Positions 24,122 to 32,120 of a stretch of 64,000 nucleotides of DNA are shown piece after piece; positions within the stretch are counted from its first letter, which is position 1; every line of letters begins with the position of its first letter. The position numbers were made by a program, and so were the translations under genes. The notes under the pieces are model-generated. The model was not told the DNA's origin and ran no database searches. It saw nothing but the letters and a program-made list of their open reading frames with translations. Source of the stretch: Kuafuiihalomonas sp039024635 (GTDB lineage: Bacteria; Myxococcota; Kuafuiibacteriia; Kuafuiibacteriales; Kuafuiibacteriaceae); assembly GCA_039024635.1 (NCBI GenBank), contig JBCCQA010000004.1, forward strand, positions 179,447-243,446, written 5' to 3'.

Positions 24122-25669
24122 TTAGTGGCGGAAGTGTCGAAAGCCGGTAAACAGCATGGAAATGCCGTGCTCGTCGGCAGCGGCGATGACCTCTCCGTCA
24201 CGGACTGAGCCCCCGGGCTGAACGATGGCCTTGGCTCCGGCCTCTGCCAGAACGTCGACCCCGTCCCGGAACGGGAAGAAAGCGTCCGAAGCCACGACGG
24301 AGCCCTCCAAAGCCTCGCCTGCCTTCAGGCGGCAGATCTTGACCGAGTCCACGCGACTCATCTGCCCTGCACCGACCGCCAGCACCCGGTCTTTCGAGGT
24401 GAACACGATGGCGTTGGAGCGGACGTGCTTCGCGACTGTCCACGCAAAGCGCATCGCTCGTCGCTCTGCGTTGTCAGGCGCCTTACGCGTGACCACTTTG
24501 GCCTCCACCACCTCTCGACCAAAACCGGGGCCCGTATCCTGGCTCTGCTCGAGGTAGCCACCCATGACGTGGCGCAAGACCATGGGCGGAAACTCGGGCA
24601 CCTTCCAGGCAGCGACCCGACCAAGCTCCAAGACCCTCAGGTTCTTCTTCTTGGCGAAGACCGCGCGTGCACCCTCCGTGTAGCTCGGCGCGACGATGGC
24701 TTCGAAGAAGGCCTCGGTCAGGACCCGAGCCCCCTCCTCGTCCACGGGCTTGGTGGACGCAACCACCGCGCCGAAGGCGCTCACCGGGTCGCAGGCTCGT
24801 GCCACCGCCAGAGCCTCGGCGACGCTGTCGGCCGAGGCCGCCCCGCAGGGGTTGTTGTGCTTGATGAAGACGGCGTGGGCTTGATCCGAAATCTCCCCCA
24901 GGTCGACGGCCAGGCCGAGGGCGGCGTCGAGGTCGAGTAGGTTGTTGTAGGAGAGCGCTTTTCCCTGGTGGATGACGGCGTCAGACCAGCCGGGCCCCCG
25001 ACCCGGGAGCCGAAGGTGCGAGGCCGTTTGATGAGCGTTCTCTCCGTAGCGGAGGGTCTGAACTCGATCCGCGGCCACCACCCGTCCGATGCTGGAAGGT
25101 GACTCGGCCATGTAGTCGGCAATCAATGCATCGTAGCGGGACGTATGCTGATAAACCTTGGCCGCGAGCCCTCGGCGAAAGAGCGTGTCGACGGTCCCCG
25201 TTTTCAGCCGATTGCAAGCCTCGTGGTAGTCGCTGGGATCCACCAAGACCGTGACGTCTTCGTGGTTCTTGGCCGCGGCCCTCAGAAGACTTGGCCCGCC
25301 GATGTCAATGTTCTCCACCGCCTCTTCGAAGCTGGGGTCCTTGGCCAGGGTCCCTTCGAAGTCGTACAGATTTACGGCGACGACGTCGATGGCCTCCAAG
25401 CCATGGGTGTTCATCTGCTCCACGTGGTCGCTCCGGCTACGGCGGCCCAGGATGCCGCCGAAGATCTTCGGGTGGAGGGTCTTGACCCGACCATCGAGCA
25501 TCTCGGGGGTGCCGGTGAAGTCCGCGATGTCTTGGACTTCGACCCCGGCTGCGCGCAGGGCCTTGGCGGTCCCCCCTGTGGAGAGGATCGTGTAGCCGAG
25601 ACTTGATAGCGCCTGTCCCAGCTCACCGATCCCCGTCTTGTCCGTCACGCTCAGGACTGCGTAGGGCAT
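24122..25669 (-). CDS. purH: Bifunctional AICAR formyltransferase / IMP cyclohydrolase
   Basis: PurH carries out the last two steps of IMP synthesis. The 515-residue protein has the MGS-like cyclohydrolase domain at the N-terminus (KTGIGELGQALSSLGYTIL, STGGTAKALRAAG) and the formyltransferase domain after residue 200 (LRYGENAHQTAS, KALSYNNLLDLDAALGLA, FIKHNNPCGAA, DAFFPFRDGVDVLAEAG). It ends with the typical IVQPGGSVRDGEVIAAADEH and a final FRHFRH. It is followed after 75 bases by the TPR gene and then purD. Confidence 0.97.
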   Translation of the reverse strand: MPYAVLSVTDKTGIGELGQALSSLGYTILSTGGTAKALRAAGVEVQDIADFTGTPEMLDGRVKTLHPKIFGGILGRRSRSDHVEQMNTHGLEAIDVVAVNLYDFEGTLAKDPSFEEAVENIDIGGPSLLRAAAKNHEDVTVLVDPSDYHEACNRLKTGTVDTLFRRGLAAKVYQHTSRYDALIADYMAESPSSIGRVVAADRVQTLRYGENAHQTASHLRLPGRGPGWSDAVIHQGKALSYNNLLDLDAALGLAVDLGEISDQAHAVFIKHNNPCGAASADSVAEALAVARACDPVSAFGAVVASTKPVDEEGARVLTEAFFEAIVAPSYTEGARAVFAKKKNLRVLELGRVAAWKVPEFPPMVLRHVMGGYLEQSQDTGPGFGREVVEAKVVTRKAPDNAERRAMRFAWTVAKHVRSNAIVFTSKDRVLAVGAGQMSRVDSVKICRLKAGEALEGSVVASDAFFPFRDGVDVLAEAGAKAIVQPGGSVRDGEVIAAADEHGISMLFTGFRHFRH

Positions 25670-25673
25670 TGGG

Positions 25674-25702
25674 GGCTGGTACCCAGTGACTCGGTCCCAG
25701 CC
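25674..25702. other. GC-rich inverted repeat between the sigma-like gene and purH
   Basis: GGCTGG (25674-25679) and CCAGCC (25697-25702) can pair around a 17-base loop that holds further partial complementarity. It lies between the stop of the sigma-like gene and the purH start with no T-run. It might be a weak terminator or a leader structure. Confidence 0.25.
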
Positions 25703-25708
25703 AAGCCC

Positions 25709-26386
25709 TCAGTCAGAAAGAACGGGAAGGCGGGCGATCGGCAGCTCTCGACCGTCCAGAAAGGTCTCCAGCGAAGCCTGAGTGTCCCTCAGCTTTTCCA
25801 GACCATTCACCTCGACTTGTCGAATGCGCTCCCGGGTCAGATTCATGATGTCTCCGACCTCTTCCAGGGTGACGCCACCCCGTTCCGCCACGTCCAGCGC
25901 GCAGGTCTCGCTCAGCTCCCAGGGCTCGCGCTCGGGAAAGTTGATCTTGATGGAGCCCGTGTTGGGGTTGACGTCGAGATAGAGGTGGTAGCGGCACGAG
26001 ACGTACAGGCAGGGTCTCTCGGCGCTTCGACAGCTACTGCGGCTTGTCGGTCTCTCGTACTCCAGGATCTCGGGGAGACGGCCTTCGGCCATCATCCGGC
26101 GACGGTCCCGGAGCATCTGCTTTCGGGGAATGGTCTTGCTGCGCTTGGGAACGTCTTCTTTTTCTGGCCCGGCCTCGGCGATGGCCTCCGGCAGCTCGGT
26201 CGGGGCTTCGTCCTCGGCCTCAGGCTCCACGTCTTCCCCTTCCAGCGCCTCCTCAATCTCGTCTTCGACCGGAATCCCGGACAGATCTTCGCTCGCCGGA
26301 AGACTGCTGTCGGCCCACCAAGCGTCGCCGTCGCCCGATGACCATTCCACCGCTGCTCCGGATTTCTTGGGATGATTACGCGCCAC
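25709..26386 (-). CDS. Sigma-70 region 4-like DNA-binding protein with four conserved-looking cysteines
   Basis: The 225-residue protein lacks sigma regions 2 and 3. Its N-terminal half is acidic and low in complexity (about residues 35-80), followed by a basic segment (PRKQMLRDRRRMM). Its C-terminal part contains a near-canonical sigma region 4.2 helix-turn-helix, VTLEEVGDIMNLTRERIRQV and EVNGLEKLR. Between them lie Cys119, Cys126, Cys131 and Cys162 in the spacing C-x6-C-x4-C-x30-C, which could hold an iron-sulfur cluster or zinc. It may act as a small transcription regulator that uses sigma-like DNA recognition. It starts with GTG at 26386, preceded by GGAGA, only 12 bases after the MerR-like gene, so both probably form an operon. 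Confidence 0.72.
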   Translation of the reverse strand: MARNHPKKSGAAVEWSSGDGDAWWADSSLPASEDLSGIPVEDEIEEALEGEDVEPEAEDEAPTELPEAIAEAGPEKEDVPKRSKTIPRKQMLRDRRRMMAEGRLPEILEYERPTSRSSCRSAERPCLYVSCRYHLYLDVNPNTGSIKINFPEREPWELSETCALDVAERGGVTLEEVGDIMNLTRERIRQVEVNGLEKLRDTQASLETFLDGRELPIARLPVLSD

Positions 26387-26398
26387 GTCGTCTCCGCG

Positions 26399-26929
26399 TC
26401 AGCGGCCTCGCTTTCCGTTGGCCGCCTTCTTTCGCGCGTCTCGAGCCTGCTGGACCGAACCCGTCCACTTCTCCATCGACCGAGACCAGTCCTTGGCATC
26501 CTTGGCCAGCTGTTTGAGCTCGGCCCGAAGCTGGGCCCGGCTCTTGCGGTCCAGTTCGCTGTTGGCGAGCTCCCGCTCTGCCGCCTCCACGGACTCCTGC
26601 ACCGCGACCTTGACCAAGGAAAGCTTGGCCCGAACAGCTTGGGCAGCGGAAGCGAGGGACTCTAAGGTCTCGCCGTTTTCCATGGCCTTCCGGATCTCGG
26701 AGACCCGGCGCACGACCTCAACCGGATAGATCCCGCGGCTCCCGCGGTGCTTCCCCTTTTGCCCAACCCGACGGCTGCGGGGGAGGAGGCCGAGCTGCAC
26801 GTACTTGCGAAGCGTGGCTTCGGACAGCCGCTGGTCGTGCCGCGAGAAGATGTCGAGGATCTGGCGGGAGGACAGCCCCTCGGGGTTTGCTTTCTCGATC
26901 TCGCTCAACGCTCGGGCAGGAAGCGTCAT
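26399..26929 (-). CDS. MerR-like helix-turn-helix regulator
   Basis: The 176-residue protein has an N-terminal winged-helix of MerR type: LSSRQILDIFSRHDQRLSEA, then TLRKYVQLGLLPRSRRVGQKG and a wing-like GSRGIYPVEVVRRVSEIRKAM. The C-terminal 90 residues are a charged coiled-coil region with no effector-binding domain that I recognise. It ends in a basic Lys/Arg tail. A palindrome centred at 26979 lies upstream and may be its operator. It is the first gene of a two-gene operon with the sigma-like protein, suggesting the pair acts together. The ligand or signal is unknown. Confidence 0.7.
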   Translation of the reverse strand: MTLPARALSEIEKANPEGLSSRQILDIFSRHDQRLSEATLRKYVQLGLLPRSRRVGQKGKHRGSRGIYPVEVVRRVSEIRKAMENGETLESLASAAQAVRAKLSLVKVAVQESVEAAERELANSELDRKSRAQLRAELKQLAKDAKDWSRSMEKWTGSVQQARDARKKAANGKRGR

Positions 26930-26972
26930 ATGCCCGGAAACCTGCCTGTGACTCGGACCCGTGTCAATCTGC

Positions 26973-26985
26973 GTTCCAGTGGAAC
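26973..26985 (-). promoter_or_regulatory. 13-base palindrome upstream of the MerR-like gene (candidate operator)
   Basis: GTTCCA and TGGAAC flank a single central base. On the minus strand a perfect TTGACA (26967-26962) lies just downstream, so the palindrome would abut the -35 element of the MerR-like gene. The -10 region is weak, as often in regulated promoters. Confidence 0.4.
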
Positions 26986-26998
26986 CTATTCAATGGAG

Positions 26999-28846
26999 TC
27001 AACGAAGCCTAAAGACCTCTCTCAGCTCGCCTTGGGGCGGAATCTCGACCGTCCGTAGGGCAGGCTCGAAGCCTTCGAGCTCCACCCGAACCTGAATCCT
27101 TCGGCCGGCAGGAACGTCCCTTGCCACCAGAGGGCTCCTATCCGGGAGCCTGCGCCCATCGACGCTCACCGTCGCCCCCGGGGGGCGAGAAAGAACTCTA
27201 AGGATGCCGGCCGGGGGAAGTTTCAGGCGAAGCTCCTGCGGGCCTCGCGCAACGCGACCTGTCACGCGCTGCTGCACGGTCGCTCTCCCTTCCAGCCGCG
27301 CCTCGATGAGGTACTCCAAGTCGGGAAGGAGCTCGACTTCGGTCGGCGCAGGCTGGGCCAAGGGTGAACCGTCCACCCACAGCAAGGCCCCCGAAGGCTC
27401 CGACACCAGACGGTAGACTCGGCTCGGCTCCGGAGGAGGCGCGTCCGAAATCGGGACCCCAAGCCCACGATCACTCAAGCACCACCCGCCAACGGCGAGG
27501 CCACCCAGCAGCAGGAGGACGAGGGACCATCGACCAAGGCGCGGGGCCGAGGGCCGCGGAGCCGGCTTGGGGGGCACGGGAAGCGGTGCTGCCGAGGGGC
27601 GGGCGTGAAGCTGGAGTTCGGGCGCCGTCGGGTCGGCCGAGAGCTCGAAGGTTCGAGGCCCTCGATCCTCCGTCGGGCCTCGTAGGGTAGACTGGGAAGG
27701 CGGCCGCGGTGCCGGTGCAGGGGCGGAGGCCGGAGCGCGCGACGCCCGGGAAGGGGTGACGGTGGGGCTGGACGATCTCCGCGGCCGACCCGGCGAGGAG
27801 CCTCCCTCCCAGTCGGAAGGCACCGACGTGAGCCGTGGCCGCGACCGCGACTTGGGGCGAGCCATGCCGACCCCGAATACTTCCTCGTATCGATCGGCGC
27901 CGCTGAGGGCATCAGGGGCCGGCGTCATCTCCAGTCGACCTTCGGCCAATTCTTCTATGAAGCGCGCCAGTGCAGCCTGGCCTGCATAGTGAGTCAAAGC
28001 GGCCTGAAAGCGCTCGAGCTCCATGTGCATGGACCGAGCGTCGGCAAAGCGATCCTCGGGCCGAATGGCCAGGCTCCGAGCGAGAATCCGACTGAACTGC
28101 TTGGGCACCTCCGCTCGGAGCTCGTCAATGCCGCGGATAGGTCGATCCGACTCGTACCGGGGGGGGGCGTCGAGGCGCTGAGGATGGAGTCGGGCGTTGG
28201 TGCAGAGCTCCCACAAGCAGACACCGAGAGAAAAGACGTCGGAGCGACCATCCACGGCACCGTCCACCGCCTGCTCAGGGCTCATGTAGGCGTTCTTGCC
28301 CACCGTACCCTTGGCCCGGACCCGAGTGAGGCCCGCCCGAGCTTTGGCGATGCCGAAGTCCACGAGTTTGACCGTACCGTCTCGACCGACGATCAGGTTG
28401 TGCGGCGATACGTCCCGATGGACAAGACCGAGACTCTCACCATGCCGATCGGTCAGGCTGTGGGCGTAATGCAGCCCTTGGCACGCTTGGCTCGCAATGT
28501 TGGCAACATGCTCCAGCGGCATGAAGTGTCCCAGTTCAGTGAGCTTCTTTCGGATGTCATCCAGCGTGTAGCCGGCGACGTACTCCATCGCGATGAAGTA
28601 CACGCCGTCGGCCAAGCCGAAATCGAAGACCTGTGCGATGTTCGGGTGCTGCAGCAGACCCGCCAGCCGCGCCTCGTCCAGGAAGAGCTGAACGAAGCCG
28701 CGGTCCTGAGCCAGCTCGGGACGAACGCTCTTGATGACGACCGGTTTGACGAAACCTTCGGGCCCAATCTTTTCACCGAGGTGAACTTCACCCATGCCGC
28801 CGACGGCGAGGCGCTTGCGAAGGTGGTAGTCGCCGAGACGGTCCAT
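26999..28846 (-). CDS. Receptor-like Ser/Thr protein kinase with C-terminal PEGA domains
   Basis: The 615-residue protein has a complete Hanks-type kinase domain at residues 5-275. The Gly loop is LAVGGMGEVHLGE, the ATP Lys lies in VVIKSVRPEL, the catalytic loop is LVHRDVSPHNLIV, the metal motif is KLVDFGIAKA and the activation segment ends in YMSPEQ. A disordered Pro/Ser/Ala-rich region follows (about 330-430). One transmembrane helix near residues 433-453 (WSLVLLLLGGLAVGGWCL) precedes two PEGA-type beta domains outside the membrane (GALLWVDGSPLAQPAPTEV and PGATVSVDGRRLPDRSP). This layout is common in myxobacteria, where such kinases control development and envelope processes. Substrates cannot be predicted. 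It diverges from the DciA-like gene around a 12-base palindrome. Confidence 0.92.
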   Translation of the reverse strand: MDRLGDYHLRKRLAVGGMGEVHLGEKIGPEGFVKPVVIKSVRPELAQDRGFVQLFLDEARLAGLLQHPNIAQVFDFGLADGVYFIAMEYVAGYTLDDIRKKLTELGHFMPLEHVANIASQACQGLHYAHSLTDRHGESLGLVHRDVSPHNLIVGRDGTVKLVDFGIAKARAGLTRVRAKGTVGKNAYMSPEQAVDGAVDGRSDVFSLGVCLWELCTNARLHPQRLDAPPRYESDRPIRGIDELRAEVPKQFSRILARSLAIRPEDRFADARSMHMELERFQAALTHYAGQAALARFIEELAEGRLEMTPAPDALSGADRYEEVFGVGMARPKSRSRPRLTSVPSDWEGGSSPGRPRRSSSPTVTPSRASRAPASAPAPAPRPPSQSTLRGPTEDRGPRTFELSADPTAPELQLHARPSAAPLPVPPKPAPRPSAPRLGRWSLVLLLLGGLAVGGWCLSDRGLGVPISDAPPPEPSRVYRLVSEPSGALLWVDGSPLAQPAPTEVELLPDLEYLIEARLEGRATVQQRVTGRVARGPQELRLKLPPAGILRVLSRPPGATVSVDGRRLPDRSPLVARDVPAGRRIQVRVELEGFEPALRTVEIPPQGELREVFRLR

Positions 28847-28857
28847 CGATAAAATCC

Positions 28858-28869
28858 GGGGTTAACCCC
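28858..28869. promoter_or_regulatory. Perfect 12-base palindrome GGGGTTAACCCC between divergent genes
   Basis: The palindrome starts 12 bases upstream of the kinase start codon and lies 48 bases upstream of the DciA-like gene. A site so placed could let one dimeric regulator act on both genes. No cognate regulator is identified. Confidence 0.4.
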
Positions 28870-28916
28870 AGTTTCAGCCTTCATTATGCGGCGACAGCGC
28901 GCTAGCGTCACGAAGG

Positions 28917-29507
28917 ATGGCCCGTCGTAGCTCGGATCCGACCCAGGCGGGAGAACTGGTCAACGCCATCCTTCGTCGCCATGAGGGCACGATCCGCGGC
29001 CCCGGCAAGATGGCGGTCCGAGTGTTCGAGCAATTTCGCCGACTCGGCCCTCCCCTCACCCGCCAGTGCGAGCCCAGCAGCTATCGGCGAGGCTGCCTCA
29101 CCTTACGGGTCTATGGCGCGGCTTGGCTGATGGAGCTCTCTTTCTTGGAGCCCGAGATTCGAAAACGCCTCAACCAGGGCCTGGGCAAGGAGACCGTGAA
29201 GACGATTCGCTTCGTGGGTGGCGCGCCCAGGCACGACTGGGAGGCGCCGCTCGGTCCCCCCAAGCTCGATCCCGAAGCCTTGGCTCGGGTCGAGGCATTG
29301 GGGGCCATGGTCCCGCGCCCCGGCGTCAAGGCCGCTGTCATGCGAGCCGCGGCTCGCCACCTAGGACGACCAGCCGATCCTTCGGCCCGACTGAAGTCCG
29401 GCTCCGGCTTCGACCGGGGCCCTCACCCCTTCGGCCGTCGCAAGCAGGAGGAGTGTTCGCCTAGCGCCGAGCCTCGAGATAAGAGGCGACACCGTCGGCG
29501 GTCTTGA
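28917..29507 (+). CDS. DUF721 / DciA-like protein
   Basis: The first ~105 of 196 residues match DUF721, the family that includes the replicative helicase loader DciA. Markers are an N-terminal helix (AGELVNAILRRHEGTI), then a QFRRLGPPLTRQCEP segment corresponding to the W..ivG..la.h..p motif, then CLTLRVYGAAWLMELSFLEP and INxxLG-like RLNQGLGKETVKTIRFVGG. The usual Trp is Phe here. The C-terminal ~90 residues are a basic, low-complexity tail. A role in loading DnaB is possible but not shown. Its last 47 bases overlap the 3' end of the convergent SRPBCC gene, so the extreme C-terminus may not be conserved. Confidence 0.72.
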   Translation: MARRSSDPTQAGELVNAILRRHEGTIRGPGKMAVRVFEQFRRLGPPLTRQCEPSSYRRGCLTLRVYGAAWLMELSFLEPEIRKRLNQGLGKETVKTIRFVGGAPRHDWEAPLGPPKLDPEALARVEALGAMVPRPGVKAAVMRAAARHLGRPADPSARLKSGSGFDRGPHPFGRRKQEECSPSAEPRDKRRHRRRS

Positions 29508-29988
29508 CCAGATTGGCCTTGATGGACTCGACGATGAAGCGCTCGATGACGGGCCCTACCGTCCCCGCCAACAGTCGAGGGACCCCCGGCATGTGCTTGG
29601 CGTCCACGTTCAGGTGGCCACGAATCTCCACTGTGCAGCTGTCGCCTCGGTCGATGAAGCGGTTCTTGCCCGCGCAGTCCACGGCCTGACCGAAGGCGAG
29701 GTGCTCCACGCGCCACTCACAGGTCCACTCTTCGGCGTTCCACTTGGCGTGGTCTCTCCATGCCAGCATGTCCGGTTTGACCACGGAGCGCGCCACTTTA
29801 GGCAGGTCCGCGTCGCTGGATCGCCAGATGTTGACGACGTGGCTGAGGCCACCCTCGTCCTGTCGAGACTCCTCGACGATGGAGTTGATGTTGCCCAGGT
29901 ACGGAACCATCTCTGTGAGGCGATCGCGATAGGCCGAGAAGACCTGGTCGCGGGCAAAAGACAGCTGGGCGTCGGCGTCGACCTTCAT
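29461..29988 (-). CDS. SRPBCC (START-like) family protein, DUF2505-like
   Basis: The ATG at 29988 gives 175 residues beginning MKVDADAQLSFARDQVFSAY, a typical opening of START-like polyketide-cyclase/ligand-binding domains. An open extension upstream to 30036 looks non-coding. Alternating strands (TCEWRVEHLAFGQAVDC, DSCTVEIRGHLNVD) are followed by a long C-terminal helix (VGPVIERFIVESIKANLVKT) that would close the lipid-binding cavity. A hydrophobic ligand is likely but unknown. The gene is convergent with the DciA-like gene and diverges from atpD. Confidence 0.7.
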   Translation of the reverse strand: MKVDADAQLSFARDQVFSAYRDRLTEMVPYLGNINSIVEESRQDEGGLSHVVNIWRSSDADLPKVARSVVKPDMLAWRDHAKWNAEEWTCEWRVEHLAFGQAVDCAGKNRFIDRGDSCTVEIRGHLNVDAKHMPGVPRLLAGTVGPVIERFIVESIKANLVKTADGVASYLEARR

Positions 29989-30048
29989 GAGTCCGGGTTG
30001 CCTCGCCTGAACCAAGACGACAACAACGATTGTCACAAGCCCTGGAAA

Positions 30049-30076
30049 TTGCTGGGGTCTCGGCCCCGCTTATTGT
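30049..30076 (+). promoter_or_regulatory. atpD: Candidate atpD promoter
   Basis: TTGCTG (30049-30054) and TATTGT (30071-30076) are 16 bases apart, matching four or more positions in each sigma-70 hexamer. It lies about 40 bases upstream of the atpD start and would serve the atpD-atpC pair independently of other ATP synthase genes. Confidence 0.4.
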
Positions 30077-30115
30077 CTTGCTCCCCACGCATCCCCACGA
30101 TAAGGGCAGCGACCG

Positions 30116-31597
30116 ATGGCTGAGCAAGGTCGTATTGCCCAGGTGATTGGGCCCGTCGTGGACGTCGAGTTCCCCCCCGGCGGCCTCCCCGAGATCTACG
30201 CGGCGCTGCGCGTTTCCAACCCCGCAATTTCCGACCAGGCCGACAACTTGGTCCTCGAAGTCGCCCAGCACTTGGGTGAGAACACCGTCCGAACCATCGC
30301 GATGGACACCACCGAAGGTCTGACCCGAGGTGCTTCGGTCTCCAACACGGGCAAGCCGATTCAGGCCCCCGTCGGTCGTGAGGTCCTCGGCCGCATCCTC
30401 AACGTGACCGGTGACCCAGTGGATGAGCTGGGCCCCGTCGGGGCCAACGCTTTCGAGCCCATCCACAAGACCCCCCCAGACTTCGTGGAGCAATCCACCG
30501 AGGTCGAGACCTTCGAGACCGGCATCAAAGTCATCGACCTCCTCGCCCCCTACATGCGCGGCGGCAAGATCGGGCTCTTCGGCGGAGCCGGCGTGGGCAA
30601 GACCGTGCTCCTTCAAGAGCTCATCCGAAACGTCGCCGTTTCTCGGGGCGGCTTTTCGGTCTTCGCCGGCGTGGGCGAGCGGACCCGAGAAGGCCGTGAC
30701 CTCTACGACGAGATGATCGAGTCCAAGGTCATCGCGGTCGAGCGCGACGACGAGGGCCACCCGAAGTACGACGACAACGGCAACGTCACCCTGAAGCCTG
30801 GCGAGTCTCAGGTAGCCCTGATCTACGGGCAGATGAACGAGCCTCCCGGCGCCCGAGCGCGAGTCGCCCTCACGGGCCTCACCATCGCCGAGCACTTCCG
30901 GGACGAAGGTCGCGAAGTGCTGATGTTCATCGACAACATCTTCCGCTTCACCCAGGCCGGCTCGGAGGTGTCCGCGCTCTTGGGCCGCATCCCCTCCGCC
31001 GTGGGTTACCAGCCGACACTGGCCACCGAGATGGGAGCGCTCCAGGAGCGCATTACCACCACGTCGAAGGGCGCCATCACCTCGGTGCAGGCTATCTACG
31101 TCCCCGCTGACGACCTCACGGACCCGGCGCCGGCAACCACCTTCGCCCACTTGGACGCAACGACGGTGCTCTCGCGCGGCATCTCTGAGCTGGGCATCTA
31201 CCCTGCCGTCGACCCGCTGGACTCCACGAGCCGGATTCTCGCCCCCGAGGTGGTCGGCCAGGAGCACTATGACGTCGCCCGGGAAGTCCAGCGCATCCTC
31301 GCCCGCTACAAGGAGCTCCAGGACATCATCGCGATCCTCGGTATGGATGAGCTGTCGCCCGAGGACCGGGCGACTGTGAATCGGGCCCGACGAATCCAGA
31401 AGTTCCTCTCCCAGCCCTTCTTCGTGGCTGAACAGTTCACGGGCACGCCCGGCGTCTACGTCGAACTGAAGGACACCATCCGCTCCTTCAAGGAGCTCAT
31501 CGAGGGCAAGCACGACAACGTCCCGGAAAACTTCTTCATGTACGCCGGGACCATCGACGACGTCGTCGAGCGGGCCAAGAAAGCCGGGGCGATCTGA
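30116..31597 (+). CDS. atpD: F1F0 ATP synthase subunit beta
   Basis: The beta subunit holds the catalytic sites of F1. The 493-residue protein shows GLFGGAGVGKTVLLQEL (P-loop), VGERTREGRDLY, EHFRDEGREVLMFIDNIFRF (Walker B) and ALLGRIPSAVGYQPTLATEM. It starts at ATG 30116 with a GGG-type Shine-Dalgarno nine bases upstream. Only atpC follows; upstream is an unrelated gene on the other strand. Thus the alpha, gamma, delta and F0 genes must be elsewhere. The subunit itself is complete and ordinary. Confidence 0.99.
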   Translation: MAEQGRIAQVIGPVVDVEFPPGGLPEIYAALRVSNPAISDQADNLVLEVAQHLGENTVRTIAMDTTEGLTRGASVSNTGKPIQAPVGREVLGRILNVTGDPVDELGPVGANAFEPIHKTPPDFVEQSTEVETFETGIKVIDLLAPYMRGGKIGLFGGAGVGKTVLLQELIRNVAVSRGGFSVFAGVGERTREGRDLYDEMIESKVIAVERDDEGHPKYDDNGNVTLKPGESQVALIYGQMNEPPGARARVALTGLTIAEHFRDEGREVLMFIDNIFRFTQAGSEVSALLGRIPSAVGYQPTLATEMGALQERITTTSKGAITSVQAIYVPADDLTDPAPATTFAHLDATTVLSRGISELGIYPAVDPLDSTSRILAPEVVGQEHYDVAREVQRILARYKELQDIIAILGMDELSPEDRATVNRARRIQKFLSQPFFVAEQFTGTPGVYVELKDTIRSFKELIEGKHDNVPENFFMYAGTIDDVVERAKKAGAI

Positions 31598-31598
31598 C

Positions 31599-32000
31599 GT
31601 GACCCTCCAGCTCTCCATCGTGACGCCGGACGAAGAGGCCCTCGACATGTCCTGTGAGGAGGTCGTGGCCCCCGGGATCGACGGCGAGCTCGGTCTGATG
31701 GCGGGGCACATTCCCCTCGTGTCGGTGCTCCGACCTGGCGTGTTGGTCGCCCGCAACGGCGGTGACGCCAAGGTCTTCGCCGTGGGGACAGGCTACGTCG
31801 AGATCGACGAAGACAAGGTCATCGTCCTCACCGAAGTCTGTGAGCGTCCGGACGAGATCGACGAAAAGGCCGAGGCCGACAGGATGGCCGAGGTCGAGAA
31901 GAAGCTGGCTGACAAGGGTCCCGCCGACCCCGAGTTCCTCCGACTGAGCCGGACCCTGGAACTCGCGCGCTCCCGCATCGAAGCCCGCCGCCGCGCCTGA
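31599..32000 (+). CDS. atpC: F1F0 ATP synthase subunit epsilon
   Basis: Epsilon links the rotor to F1 and can inhibit ATP hydrolysis. The GTG start is one base after the atpD stop, and the 133-residue protein begins (M)TLQLSIVTPDEEALDMSCEE. It has the conserved PGIDGELGLMAGHIPLVSVL beta-sandwich motif and a C-terminal helical pair with the typical DEID...A..A...L segment and a basic end (ARSRIEARRRA). It is translationally coupled to atpD. Nothing resembling further atp genes follows within the window. Confidence 0.97.
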   Translation: MTLQLSIVTPDEEALDMSCEEVVAPGIDGELGLMAGHIPLVSVLRPGVLVARNGGDAKVFAVGTGYVEIDEDKVIVLTEVCERPDEIDEKAEADRMAEVEKKLADKGPADPEFLRLSRTLELARSRIEARRRA

Positions 32001-32120
32001 GCAGAAGCGACTTAGGGCCAGCACCGACAGACCCGGGCGTACGGACCACGGCGGATGGATTCTAGGCCGAGATCGCACCCCACGCGCGGTGCGGCCAGTG
32101 GGTCTCTTGTGATCAGCAGA

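Noticed and set aside
29798..31771. 657-codon open frame antisense to atpD-atpC
   Set aside because: It mirrors the highly conserved atpD gene; long antisense frames are expected in GC-rich DNA and the translation resembles no family.
32073..32092. CGCACC/GGTGCG hairpin after atpC
   Set aside because: Six-bp stem with an 8-base loop and no T-run; too weak to call a terminator.
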